64,000 nucleotides of DNA, taken from NCBI RefSeq assembly GCF_017875645.1, contig NZ_JAGGMR010000001.1:744001-808000 (forward strand). The letters run 5' to 3'. This document shows, one piece after another, positions 26,887-35,209 of this stretch (its first letter is position 1; every line of letters begins with the position of its first letter). Below the pieces are notes generated by a model. It made no database searches and was not told the origin of the DNA. It saw nothing but the letters and a program-made list of their open reading frames with translations. Both the position numbers and the translations under genes were made by a program. Source of the DNA: Nocardia goodfellowii. Its GTDB lineage: Bacteria > Actinomycetota > Actinomycetes > Mycobacteriales > Mycobacteriaceae.

Positions 26887-27309
26887 TCAGGCGGGAACCG
26901 GCTGATAGTCCATGAAGAACGGCTCCCACTGGTGCCCGTCGGGATCGATGAAGGTGCGGCCGTGCATGCCGACCTGGGCCTCCTGCGCCCGCTTGTCCGC
27001 GTTGACCTCCTCGGTCCCGCCCGCGGCGACGGCCGCGTCGGCCAGCGCGTCGACTTCCTGTGCGCTGGCCAGCGAGAGCGCGTAGGCGGCCGCGGTGGCG
27101 GCGACCGTATCGGCGATCGGCCGCTTGCTGAACGTCGTGAAGAAATTCTTGGTCAGCAGCATCAGCAGGATGTTGTCGTCGACCACGATGCAGGCGGCGT
27201 TCTCATCGGTGAAATCGGCATTCACCTTCCAGCCCAGCGCCTCGTAGAAGGCCTTGGACCGGTTCAGATCGTCGACCGGAAGGTTGATGAAAATCATCTT
27301 GCTGCTCAT
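26887..27309 (-). CDS. VOC-superfamily (glyoxalase-like) protein
   Basis: A 140-residue protein with two beta-alpha-beta-beta-beta modules: FINLPVDDLNRSKAFYEALGW at the start and GMHGRTFIDPDGHQWEPFFMD at the end. This is the PhnB/extradiol-dioxygenase-like VOC fold; Glu and His near the C-terminus could bind metal. It is divergent from a SigG-like sigma factor gene. Such sigma factors are often paired with VOC genes, so co-regulation is likely. Substrate unknown. Confidence 0.85.
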   Translation of the reverse strand: MSSKMIFINLPVDDLNRSKAFYEALGWKVNADFTDENAACIVVDDNILLMLLTKNFFTTFSKRPIADTVAATAAAYALSLASAQEVDALADAAVAAGGTEEVNADKRAQEAQVGMHGRTFIDPDGHQWEPFFMDYQPVPA

Positions 27310-27519
27310 GGTTTCGTCCTCTCGAGCGCGTCAGCGGGTTCACAGATGAAGACGGCCGCCCGTACCGGAATTCATCGCTGTTTTCACGATCGTTCGCGAA
27401 GGCAAAGATCCTGCGCCGATCAATGATCTTGAAACCGCTGGTGGGGGCGCCGGAAGGCGGTCCGCTTCGGACAAATTGCCCTCTGGGACTTGTCGGTGGG
27501 CTGTGGCAGGGTGACACCC

Positions 27520-28515
27520 ATGAACGACTCGGCCAGATCCGCAACCCTCACTCCCGACGTGCTCGCGTCGTTCGAGGGACACCGGCGGGAGTTATGCGCC
27601 TACGCCTACCGCATGCTCGGTTCGTCCTTCGAAGCCGAGGATGCCGTCCAGGAGACCTTCACCCGCGCCTGGAAGTCCTACGACTCGTTCGAGGGCCGCG
27701 CCAGTCTGCGCTCCTGGCTGTACCGGATCGCCACCAATGTCTGTCTGGACATGCTCGACGGTCCGCAGCGCCGGGCACGCCCGATGGATCTCAACGGCCC
27801 CGGCAGCCCCGATTCCCCGCTGCCGCCGCCGCAACCCGACTATGTCTGGATCGAGCCGATCCCGAACGCCCTGGCCTTCGGTGCCGATCCGGCCGAGCAC
27901 GCCTCCACCAAGGACACCCTGCGCCTGGCCTTCGTCGCCGCCTGTCAGCACCTGCCGGCCACCCAGCGCGCCATCCTGATCATGCGCGAGGTGCTGCGTT
28001 TCTCGGCCAACGAGACAGCCGAGGCCCTCACCATGTCCCCCGCCTCGGTGAACAGCGCTTTGCAGCGCGCCCGCGCCACCATGTCGAAAGTGCAGCCCAG
28101 CGATTTCGACGACTTCGACGAGTCCGACGAGAACCAGCGCAAGCTCGTCGACAATTTCGTCTCCGCCTTCGAGGCCTACGATATGGACGCGCTCACCACC
28201 CTGCTGAAAGCCGATGTGGCGCTGTCCATGCCGCCGTTCGACCTGTGGGTCTCCGGCCCCGCCAATGTCGCCGAGTTCATGCTCGGCACCGGCAGCGCGT
28301 GCAAGGGCTCCAAGATGATCCGGCTGGAAGGCGCCAACGGCCACGCCGCCTTCGGCCACTACAAGCCGAGCGAGGAACCGGGCGTCTACGTTCCGTGGTC
28401 GATCACGGTGCTGGAACTCGACGGTGAGACCATCGCCGGGCTCAATTTCTTCCTCGACACCGACAAGCTGTTCCCGCTCTTCGACCTGCCGATGGAGCTG
28501 CGCGAAAGCGCCTGA
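27520..28515 (+). CDS. ECF sigma factor, SigG type with SnoaL-like C-terminus
   Basis: A 331-residue RNA polymerase sigma factor. Region 2 is YAYRMLGSSFEAEDAVQETF and WLYRIATNVCLD; region 4 is LPATQRAILIMREVL followed by ETAEALTMSPASVNSALQRA. From about residue 205 a SnoaL/NTF2-like domain replaces a separate anti-sigma factor, as in SigG and SigJ of mycobacteria, and probably senses a small ligand. The ATG at 27520 gives the usual N-terminus; an upstream in-frame codon at 27490 is less likely. Confidence 0.88.
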   Translation: MNDSARSATLTPDVLASFEGHRRELCAYAYRMLGSSFEAEDAVQETFTRAWKSYDSFEGRASLRSWLYRIATNVCLDMLDGPQRRARPMDLNGPGSPDSPLPPPQPDYVWIEPIPNALAFGADPAEHASTKDTLRLAFVAACQHLPATQRAILIMREVLRFSANETAEALTMSPASVNSALQRARATMSKVQPSDFDDFDESDENQRKLVDNFVSAFEAYDMDALTTLLKADVALSMPPFDLWVSGPANVAEFMLGTGSACKGSKMIRLEGANGHAAFGHYKPSEEPGVYVPWSITVLELDGETIAGLNFFLDTDKLFPLFDLPMELRESA

Positions 28516-28530
28516 GTCAGCACAGGTTAC

Positions 28531-28573
28531 GGAATCCGCCCCCTGTCCCGGCTCGGGACAGAGGGCGGATTCC
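28531..28573. terminator. Strong bidirectional hairpin terminator
   Basis: Two 20-base arms (28531-28550 and 28554-28573) pair with a single mismatch around a GCT loop, between the convergent sigma factor and CoA ligase genes. Confidence 0.8.
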
Positions 28574-28611
28574 TACGGGACGACCCGACCACCGAGCCGC
28601 CCGCAGCTGGG

Positions 28612-30219
28612 TCAGGCGATGCCGAGGCGCTCGTTCGCGAGTACCCGGATCGCCTTCTTGTCCGGCTTGCCCAGGCCGGTCAGCGGCAGCTGTTCGACGA
28701 CGATGTAGTGCTTGGGCACCTGTACCGAGCCCTTGCGCTGCTTCACGGTCCCCGAGATCTCGCCGGTCACCCGCTCGACCGCGGCGGGATCCCCGGCGAC
28801 CGCCGGATCGAGCACCACCACGGCGGTCACCGCCTCGCCCCACTGTGGATCCGGGACGCCGACGACGGCGACGCCCAGCACGCTGTCATGTTCGGCGACA
28901 ACGTCTTCCACCTCGCGTGGGAAGACATTGAATCCGCCGGTGACGACCATGTCCTTGCTGCGGCCGACGATGTGCAGGAAGCCGTCCTCGTCCTGGCGCG
29001 CCAGGTCGCCGGTGCGCAGCCAGCCGTTCCGGAACGTCTCGGCCGTCACCTCCGGCAGATTCAAATAGCCGGCGGCCAAAAGTGGTCCAGAGACACAGAT
29101 TTCGCCGACCTCCCCCGGGCCGACATCGTTGTCCTCGGCGTCGATCAGCGCGACCCGCAACGCCGCGGAGGGCCGCCCGCAGGACGTCAGCCGCGCCTTG
29201 TCGTGCTCGTCCTTGGCCAGGTAGCTGATCGCCATCGGGGCCTCGGACTGCCCGAAGTACTGCGCGAAGATCGGCCCGAACTTCTCGATGGCCTGCGTCA
29301 AACGGGTGGGATCGATCGCGGACGCGCCGTAGTACACCGTTTCCAGCGATGACAGGTCGTACTTGTCCACGTCGGGGTGGTCGAGCAGGGCGTAGATCAT
29401 CGACGGCACCAGCATGGTGGCGCTGATCTTGTAGGCCTCGATGGCCTTCAGCACCTCGCCCGCGTCGAAACGCGGCACCACGATGCACTCGCCGCCGAGC
29501 AGGACCACGGGCAGGAAGAACGCCGCGCCCGCGTGCGACAGCGGCGTGCAGATCAGGAATTTCGGGCGCTTCGGCCACTCCCATTCCGAGAGCTGGATCT
29601 GGGTCATGGTGGCCATCGCCTGGGCGGTGCCGACGACGCCTTTGGGCTTGCCGGTGGTGCCGCCGGTGTAGCTCACCGAGATGACGTCCTCGGGCCGCAG
29701 TTCCACGGCCTGCACCGGTCGCGGCTCGTACTTCGCCACCTCGGCGAGGAAATCCACACCGACATCGGACAATTCGTCCGGCACCGGACCGAGCACCAGC
29801 ACCTTGTTCAGGCCCTCGACGCGGTCCACCAGGTCGCGGGCCCGCTGTACGAACATCGGCACCGGATCCAGGATGAGCGTCGAAATGCCCGCGTCCGCAA
29901 GCACATACGCGTGATCGTCGAGACCGCCGATGGGGTGCAGCGCGGTCCGCCGATGCCCGCGTACCTGCCCGGCCGCGATCGTGAACAGCACCTCGGGCCG
30001 ATTCAGCGCGAGAACCCCTACCGGAGAACCGGTTTCGATACCGTTGGCCTCGAACGCGGACACGTACCGGCTGACGGCGTCCAGCACGTCGGCACCGGTG
30101 AGCACGGTATCCCCGAGCGTGACCACCGGAGAATTCTTGTGCCGCCGGAGTCCGGCGAGCAGGCTGAACCCGTTGTGCACAGGCATCCGCAGGCGGGTAT
30201 CGGGGTCGATAGTGGTCAT
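28612..30219 (-). CDS. Acyl-CoA synthetase (FadD family), KstR-box controlled
   Basis: A 535-residue adenylate-forming ligase. AMP signature SYTGGTTGKPKGVV, then YYGASAIDPTRL, YFGQSEAPM, and GRSKDMVVTGGFNVFPREVE with the hinge. The C-terminal catalytic lysine lies in LTGLGKPDKKAI. I cannot map it safely to a named FadD; it does not read like FadD17 or FadD19. The ATG at 30219 has a GAGGTGA site, and a perfect KstR box lies 17 bases upstream, so it is very probably part of the sterol regulon, activating a steroid or side-chain acid. Confidence 0.88.
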   Translation of the reverse strand: MTTIDPDTRLRMPVHNGFSLLAGLRRHKNSPVVTLGDTVLTGADVLDAVSRYVSAFEANGIETGSPVGVLALNRPEVLFTIAAGQVRGHRRTALHPIGGLDDHAYVLADAGISTLILDPVPMFVQRARDLVDRVEGLNKVLVLGPVPDELSDVGVDFLAEVAKYEPRPVQAVELRPEDVISVSYTGGTTGKPKGVVGTAQAMATMTQIQLSEWEWPKRPKFLICTPLSHAGAAFFLPVVLLGGECIVVPRFDAGEVLKAIEAYKISATMLVPSMIYALLDHPDVDKYDLSSLETVYYGASAIDPTRLTQAIEKFGPIFAQYFGQSEAPMAISYLAKDEHDKARLTSCGRPSAALRVALIDAEDNDVGPGEVGEICVSGPLLAAGYLNLPEVTAETFRNGWLRTGDLARQDEDGFLHIVGRSKDMVVTGGFNVFPREVEDVVAEHDSVLGVAVVGVPDPQWGEAVTAVVVLDPAVAGDPAAVERVTGEISGTVKQRKGSVQVPKHYIVVEQLPLTGLGKPDKKAIRVLANERLGIA

Positions 30220-30236
30220 CGTCACCTCAATGAATC

Positions 30237-30250
30237 TAGAACGTGTTCTA
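30237..30250. promoter_or_regulatory. KstR-type operator, perfect palindrome
   Basis: TAGAACGTGTTCTA is fully palindromic and a perfect match to TnnAACnnGTTnnA. It lies 17 bases upstream of the CoA ligase start and just after the stop of the oxidoreductase gene (30269). Confidence 0.88.
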
Positions 30251-30268
30251 TCAATGAACAAGGGGTAG

Positions 30269-31303
30269 TCATCCGGCCAGCGCGGCCAATTGCCGCACCT
30301 GCTCGGCATCGGCGGCCGACACCAGCATCATGGTGACGCCGGCCGCCTCCCAGATCTTGATCTGTTCACGGACATGCTCGGCGTCGCCGATGATCGCGGT
30401 ATCGAGAATGAGCTCGTCCGGCACCACCGCGGCGGCTTCGGCCTTCTTGCCCGACAAGAAGAGCTTGCCGATCTCGTCGACCTCGCGCTCATAACCCATG
30501 CGCCGGTAGACCTGGGCGTGGAAATTCTGCTCGGGCGCGCCCATACCGCCGATGTAGAGCGCCATGATCCAGCGCATCCGCTCCAGCTCGGCACGCGGGT
30601 CATCGGTGATCACCACCTGGCAGCTCGCGGCGATCTCGAAGGTCTCCCGAGTGCGGCGGGCACCGGCCCGCGCGAAACCCTCGTCGAGCCAGTCGTTGTA
30701 CATGTTCGCCAGCCGCGGCGCGTAGTAGATGGCCAGCCAGCCGTCCGCGATCTCGGCGGTCAGCGCGACGTTCTTCGGACCTTCGGCGCCCAGCCAGATC
30801 GGCAAATCCGCACGTAGCGGGTGCACGATCGGCTTCAACGGTTTACCGAGACCGACCGAGCCCGGCCCGGTGTACGGCAGCGGGTAGTGCGGCCCGTCAT
30901 TGGTCACCGGCGCCTCCCGCGCCAGCACCTTGCGGATGACGTCCACGTACTCCCGGGTGCGCGCCAGCGGCTTGGCGAACGGCTGGCCGTACCAGCCCTC
31001 GACCACCTGCGGTCCGGAGACGCCGAGGCCGAGCACGGCGCGGCCACCGCTGAGGTGGTCGAGGGTGAGCGCGTGCATGGCGGTCGCGGCCGGAGTGCGC
31101 GCGGACATCTGGACCACCGAGGTGCCGAGCCGCACCCGTTCGGTCTGCGACCCCCACCAGGTGAGCGGACCGAAGGCATCCGAACCCCATGATTCGGCGG
31201 CGAAGACGGCATCGAAGCCCGCGGCCTCGGCGGCCCGCACCAACTCTCCGGCGTTCGCCGGCGGCTGCGCCATCCAGTACCCGAGCTGCAATCCGAACTT
31301 CAT
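30269..31303 (-). CDS. LLM-class F420-dependent oxidoreductase (Rv3520c-like)
   Basis: A 344-residue luciferase-like monooxygenase-fold protein. Typical features: KFGLQLGYW start, AAEAAGFDAVFAAESW, RVRLGTSVVQMSARTP, LTLDHLSGGRAVLGLGVSGPQV and PIWLGAEGPKNVALTAEIADGW. It matches the Rv3520c position beside the DUF35-ltp4-ltp3 genes, a KstR-controlled locus. Family members use F420 or FMN; which one, and the reaction, are unknown. ATG at 31303 with a GAAGGAGA site; a KstR-type box lies 86 bases upstream. Confidence 0.88.
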   Translation of the reverse strand: MKFGLQLGYWMAQPPANAGELVRAAEAAGFDAVFAAESWGSDAFGPLTWWGSQTERVRLGTSVVQMSARTPAATAMHALTLDHLSGGRAVLGLGVSGPQVVEGWYGQPFAKPLARTREYVDVIRKVLAREAPVTNDGPHYPLPYTGPGSVGLGKPLKPIVHPLRADLPIWLGAEGPKNVALTAEIADGWLAIYYAPRLANMYNDWLDEGFARAGARRTRETFEIAASCQVVITDDPRAELERMRWIMALYIGGMGAPEQNFHAQVYRRMGYEREVDEIGKLFLSGKKAEAAAVVPDELILDTAIIGDAEHVREQIKIWEAAGVTMMLVSAADAEQVRQLAALAG

Positions 31304-31388
31304 CAGGTGTCTCCTTCTCCGTCGCCCACTGCCGGCGTGGCTGAGCTCACAACGGACCCTAGGCGGTCCCGATGCTTGCCACCAGAAT

Positions 31389-31402
31389 AAGAACCTGTTC
31401 TA
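31389..31402. promoter_or_regulatory. KstR-type operator between Rv3520c-like gene and DUF35 gene
   Basis: AAGAACCTGTTCTA matches TnnAACnnGTTnnA except for the first base; the core AGAACCTGTTCT is a near-perfect palindrome. It sits in the divergent promoter of the oxidoreductase and the DUF35-ltp4-ltp3 operon. Confidence 0.75.
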
Positions 31403-31465
31403 CTCGATGGCGTGACTCAGGGGAATACCGCATCCGGCGTGATTACGGATGAGAAAGGGGCGGAA

Positions 31466-32431
31466 TTGAACACAGCGACGCCCGATGTACTCAGTGCGCC
31501 CCTTCGGATGCACTTCGATTACACCCGCTCGGTCGGGCCGACCATCGGCAAGTTCCTGACCGGTCTGCGCGCGCATCAGGTGATCGGCGTGCGCGGGTCG
31601 GATGGGCGCGTGCTGGTGCCGCCACCCGAATACGATCCGGTGACCGCCGCGCCGTTGACCGAGTTCGTGACCGTCGCCGACGTCGGCACGGTCGAATCCT
31701 GGACCTGGGTGGCCGACGTACTGCCCGGCCAGCCGTTCGACCGCCCCTTCGCCTACGCGCTCATCCGCCTCGACGGCGCCGACACCGCGCTGCTGCACGC
31801 CGTGGATGTCGCTGCCCCGCAAGACATTTCGACCGGTATGCGGGTGCGTGCCCGCTGGGCCGCCGAAACCACCGGCAGCATCAAGGACATCGCCTGCTTC
31901 GAGCCCGGCGAGACCTCCACCGCGCCAACCGATTCCACCGACGACCGGGAACCGATCACCCAGATCGTCACCCCGGTCGACCTGCACTACAGCCACAACG
32001 CGTCCCCACAGGAGACCGTCTACCTGCGCGGCCTGGCCGAGGGCAAGCTCCTGGGCGCCCGCTCCGGCGACGGTGACAAGGTGTATTTCCCGCCGCGCGG
32101 CGCGAATCCGACCAACGGCCTGCCGACCAACGACTACGTCGAGTTGTCCGACCACGGCACCGTCACCACGTTCTGCATCGTGAATGTGCCGTTCCTGGGG
32201 CAGCGCATCAAACCGCCGTACGTGGCCGCCTACGTGCTGCTCGACGGCGCCGACATTCCGGTGCTGCACCTCGTACTCGGTTGCGAGGCAAGCGAAGTGC
32301 GCATGGGTATGCGCGTGAAAGCGGTGTGGAAGCCGCGCGAGGAGTGGGGTTTCGGCCTGTCCAACGTGGACCACTTCGAGCCGTCCGGCGAACCCGACGC
32401 CGACTACGACACCTACAAGCATCACCTCTGA
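31466..32431 (+). CDS. Tandem DUF35/OB-fold protein (Rv3521-like)
   Basis: A protein of 321 residues made of two DUF35-like halves. Each has an entry helix and a PP-containing loop (VLVPPPEYDP and VYFPPRGANP), then an OB barrel (VESWTWV, VTTFCIV). The zinc-ribbon cysteines normally found before the PP loop are absent in both halves. DUF35 proteins bind acyl-CoA and pair with thiolase-like enzymes; ltp4 and ltp3 follow directly. I prefer the TTG at 31466 because GAAAGGGG precedes it; a GTG at 31412 would add 18 residues but has no ribosome site and lies 10 bases from the KstR box. Confidence 0.82.
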   Translation: MNTATPDVLSAPLRMHFDYTRSVGPTIGKFLTGLRAHQVIGVRGSDGRVLVPPPEYDPVTAAPLTEFVTVADVGTVESWTWVADVLPGQPFDRPFAYALIRLDGADTALLHAVDVAAPQDISTGMRVRARWAAETTGSIKDIACFEPGETSTAPTDSTDDREPITQIVTPVDLHYSHNASPQETVYLRGLAEGKLLGARSGDGDKVYFPPRGANPTNGLPTNDYVELSDHGTVTTFCIVNVPFLGQRIKPPYVAAYVLLDGADIPVLHLVLGCEASEVRMGMRVKAVWKPREEWGFGLSNVDHFEPSGEPDADYDTYKHHL

Positions 32432-32444
32432 GAGGCCGCGGACG

Positions 32445-33479
32445 TTGACTGACCATTCCACCGACATCGCGGTCGTGGGTTTCGCCCACGCACCGCACGT
32501 GCCGGAAACCTTCGGCACCACCAATGGTGTCGAGATGCTGGTGCCCTGCTTCCAGCAGCTCTACGACCAGCTCGGCATCACCAAGTCCGATATCGACTTC
32601 TGGTGCTCGGGATCCTCGGATTACCTTGCCGGGCGTGCCTTTTCGTTCATCTCCGCGGTCGACGCGATCGGCGCGGTACCGCCGATCAACGAATCGCATG
32701 TCGAGATGGACGCTGCCTGGGCACTCTACGAAGCGTTCGTGAAGCTGAAGTCCGGCCAGGCGCACACCGCGCTGGTGTACGGCTTCGGCAAATCCTCGGC
32801 GGGCACGCTGCGCCAGGTCCTGACCATGCAGCTCGACCCGTACACCGTCACGCCGCTGTGGCCGGATGCCCACGCCATCGCCGGATTGCAGGCTCGCGCC
32901 GGGCTCGCGGCGGGCAAATGGACCGAGCGGGATATGGCCGCGGTCGCGGCCGGCACCGACGGCGATGTCGAATCCTTGCTCGCCACACCGTATGTGGCCG
33001 ACCCGCTGCGAGCGCACGATATCGCGCCCGTCACCGACGGTGCGGCCGCGATTGTGCTGGCAGTGGGCGATCGGGCCAAGGAACTGTGCGAGCGCCCGGC
33101 CTGGATCACCGGGATGGCGCACTACGTCGACACCCCGATGCTCGGCGCGCGCGACCTCACCGCCTCCCCCTCCACCACCGCGGCGGCGCAGTCGGTCACC
33201 GGTGGTGACACCGCCGGATTCGATATCGCCGAGTTGCACGCGCCGTTCAGCCATCAGCAGTTGATCCTCGCCGAAGCGATCGGCTTGCGGCCCGAAACCC
33301 GGGTCAACCCGTCCGGTGGCGCACTGGCAGCAAACCCGATGTTCGCCGCCGGATTGGAGCGAATCGGATTCGCCGCGCAGGCCATTATGGGCGGCTCAGC
33401 AAATCGCGCACTCGCCCATGCGACGAGCGGCCCGGCGCTGCAACAGAACTTGGTTACCGTCCTGGAGGGCACCCGATGA
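32445..33479 (+). CDS. ltp4: Thiolase-like lipid-transfer protein Ltp4
   Basis: A 344-residue SCP-x-type thiolase-fold protein at the Rv3522 position. The fold is clear (AVVGFAH start, IDFWCSGSSDYLAG, DGAAAIVLAVGDRA, ELHAPFSHQQL, NPSGGALAANPMFAAGLERI). No cysteine occurs at the usual nucleophile position (region INESHVEMDAAW), which fits retro-aldolase-like Ltp proteins rather than true thiolases. In Rhodococcus Ltp3 and Ltp4 are needed for C24-branched sterol side chains. It starts with TTG (GAGAGG site upstream) 13 bases after the DUF35 gene and overlaps ltp3 by 4 bases. Confidence 0.88.
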   Translation: MTDHSTDIAVVGFAHAPHVPETFGTTNGVEMLVPCFQQLYDQLGITKSDIDFWCSGSSDYLAGRAFSFISAVDAIGAVPPINESHVEMDAAWALYEAFVKLKSGQAHTALVYGFGKSSAGTLRQVLTMQLDPYTVTPLWPDAHAIAGLQARAGLAAGKWTERDMAAVAAGTDGDVESLLATPYVADPLRAHDIAPVTDGAAAIVLAVGDRAKELCERPAWITGMAHYVDTPMLGARDLTASPSTTAAAQSVTGGDTAGFDIAELHAPFSHQQLILAEAIGLRPETRVNPSGGALAANPMFAAGLERIGFAAQAIMGGSANRALAHATSGPALQQNLVTVLEGTR

Positions 33480-34663
33480 CGTCTTTCCCTGGGCCCGGCC
33501 CCGCCGCGGTGCTGGGCACCGGCCAAACCCATCACGTGACGAAACGAACCGACGTGTCGATGTCGGGGATGTGTCGCGAAGCGATCGATCGTGCGCTCGA
33601 CGACGCCGGCCTCACCATGGCCGATATCGACGCGGTCGTCGTCGGTAAGGCGCCGGACATGTTCGAGGGCGTCATGATGCCCGAGCTCATGATGGCCGAC
33701 GCCCTGGGCGCGACCGGGAAGCCGCTGCTGCGCGTGCACACTGCCGGCTCGGTCGGCGGCTCCACCGGTGTCGTGGCCGCCAACCTGGTACAGGCGGGCA
33801 TGCACAAGCGGGTACTCGCGGTGGCCTGGGAGAAGCAGTCCGAATCGAATGCCATGTGGGCACTGTCGATTCCCGTGCCGTTCACCATGCCGGTCGGCGC
33901 GGGCGCGGGCGGCTACTTCGCACCGCACGTGCGCTCCTATATCCGCAGGTCCAGCGCCCCCACCCACATCGGCGCGCTGGTCGCGGTCAAGGACCGCCGC
34001 AACGGCGCGAAGAATCCGCTCGCGCATCTGCGTCAGCACGACATCACCGTCGAGAAGGTGCTGGCCTCGCAGATGCTGTGGGACCCGATCCGCTTCGACG
34101 AGACCTGCCCGTCCTCGGACGGTGCCTGCGCGATCGTCATCGGTGACGCCGACGCCGCCGCCGCGATCGAGGCCGAGGGCAAGAAGGTCGCGTGGGTGCA
34201 CGGCACCGCCATGCGCACCGAGCCGACCACCTTCGCCGGACGTGATCAGGTCAACCCGCAAGCGGGCCAGGACGCGGCCGCCGCGCTGTGGAAAGCCGCG
34301 GGCATCACCAACCCGATCGAAGAGATCGACGCCGCCGAGATCTACGTCCCGTTCTCCTGGTTCGAGCCGATGTGGCTGGAGAACCTCGGCTTCGCCGCGC
34401 CCGGCGAGGGCTGGAAGCTCACCGACAAGGGTGAGACCGAAATCGGCGGCAAGATCCCGGTGAACCCGTCGGGCGGCGTGCTCTCCTCGAATCCGATCGG
34501 CGCCTCCGGCCTGATCCGGTTCGCCGAGGCGGCCAAGCAGGTCATGGACCGGGCCGGGGACTACCAGGTCAAGGACGCGCGCAAGGCGTTGGGTCATGCG
34601 TACGGCGGTGGCTCGCAGTACTTCTCGATGTGGGTCGTGGGCTCCGAGAAGCCGAAAGGGTAG
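33476..34663 (+). CDS. ltp3: Thiolase-like lipid-transfer protein Ltp3
   Basis: A 395-residue thiolase-fold protein at the Rv3523 position, ATGA-coupled to ltp4. The segment that would carry the thiolase cysteine reads VHTAGSVGGSTGV, so the nucleophile is missing. His residues in the C-terminal part and NPSGGVLSSNPIGASGLIRF resemble the SCP-x family. With Ltp4 and the DUF35 protein it probably forms a side-chain-cleaving aldolase-type complex for C24-branched (plant) sterols. Function by analogy to Rhodococcus; family assignment is firm. Confidence 0.9.
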   Translation: MTSFPGPGPAAVLGTGQTHHVTKRTDVSMSGMCREAIDRALDDAGLTMADIDAVVVGKAPDMFEGVMMPELMMADALGATGKPLLRVHTAGSVGGSTGVVAANLVQAGMHKRVLAVAWEKQSESNAMWALSIPVPFTMPVGAGAGGYFAPHVRSYIRRSSAPTHIGALVAVKDRRNGAKNPLAHLRQHDITVEKVLASQMLWDPIRFDETCPSSDGACAIVIGDADAAAAIEAEGKKVAWVHGTAMRTEPTTFAGRDQVNPQAGQDAAAALWKAAGITNPIEEIDAAEIYVPFSWFEPMWLENLGFAAPGEGWKLTDKGETEIGGKIPVNPSGGVLSSNPIGASGLIRFAEAAKQVMDRAGDYQVKDARKALGHAYGGGSQYFSMWVVGSEKPKG

Positions 34664-34665
34664 CG

Positions 34666-35082
34666 ATGACCAGCACCGAACATCCGGCGCGGGCCGCCGG
34701 CAAGGCATCCCAGGCAGCCGTGCGGGCGCGTGACAAGGACGCCTGGGTCGCCCTGTTCGCCGCGGACGGGATCGTCGAAGATCCCATCGGGCCCTCGGGA
34801 TTCGACCCCGAAGGCAAGGGACACCGGGGCCACGAGGCGATCGCCGCGTTCTGGGACAAGGCGATCGCGAAAACCGATTCGATCGAGTTCCTGTTCGGTG
34901 ACTCGTTCGCCTGCGGTCACGAGGTGGCCTACACCGGCATGATCCGCACCCGCATCGCCGGGCAGCAGATCGATGCCGAAGGGGTCTTCACCTACAAGGT
35001 GGACGACGCCGGGAAAATCGCGGCGCTGCGCGCGTTCTGGGAAACCGACCGCGCCATGGCCACCATGAAGCCCGCCGAATAA
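34666..35082 (+). CDS. NTF2/ketosteroid-isomerase-like protein
   Basis: A 138-residue NTF2-fold protein and last gene of the DUF35-ltp4-ltp3 operon, two bases after ltp3. The motif FAADGIVEDPIG resembles the delta5-3-ketosteroid isomerase segment with the catalytic Asp (here Asp39), and FTYKVDDAGKIAALRAFW is the usual C-terminal strand. The tyrosine that completes the oxyanion hole in classic isomerases is not seen in the first 35 residues. It may isomerise steroids or bind sterol acyl-CoA; the activity is inferred. Start ATG 34666 with GAAAGGG upstream. Confidence 0.82.
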   Translation: MTSTEHPARAAGKASQAAVRARDKDAWVALFAADGIVEDPIGPSGFDPEGKGHRGHEAIAAFWDKAIAKTDSIEFLFGDSFACGHEVAYTGMIRTRIAGQQIDAEGVFTYKVDDAGKIAALRAFWETDRAMATMKPAE

Positions 35083-35110
35083 GGACCGCTGACCTCTGGT
35101 CAGCATGGAA

Positions 35111-35150
35111 AAGGCCCCGAACCGCCAGGGACGTGCCGGTTCGGGGCCTT
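35111..35150. terminator. Bidirectional hairpin terminator
   Basis: AAGGCCCCGAACCG (35111-35124) pairs perfectly with CGGTTCGGGGCCTT (35137-35150); A's precede and TCTCGTTGCT follows. It separates the convergent ltp operon and cyp125. Confidence 0.85.
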
Positions 35151-35209
35151 CTCGTTGCTCAGTGCGCGCTCATGCGTGGAGCGCGAATGTGCTCACCGCG
35201 CGAACGTGC

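Noticed and set aside
28612..30219. Naming the KstR-box CoA ligase fadD17
   Set aside because: Its N-terminus and motifs do not match what I recall of FadD17; a family-level call is safer.
31412..31465. GTG at 31412 as start of the DUF35 gene
   Set aside because: No ribosome site, no TANNNT hexamer at leaderless distance, and only 9 bases between it and the KstR-type box; the TTG at 31466 has GAAAGGGG upstream. It remains possible.
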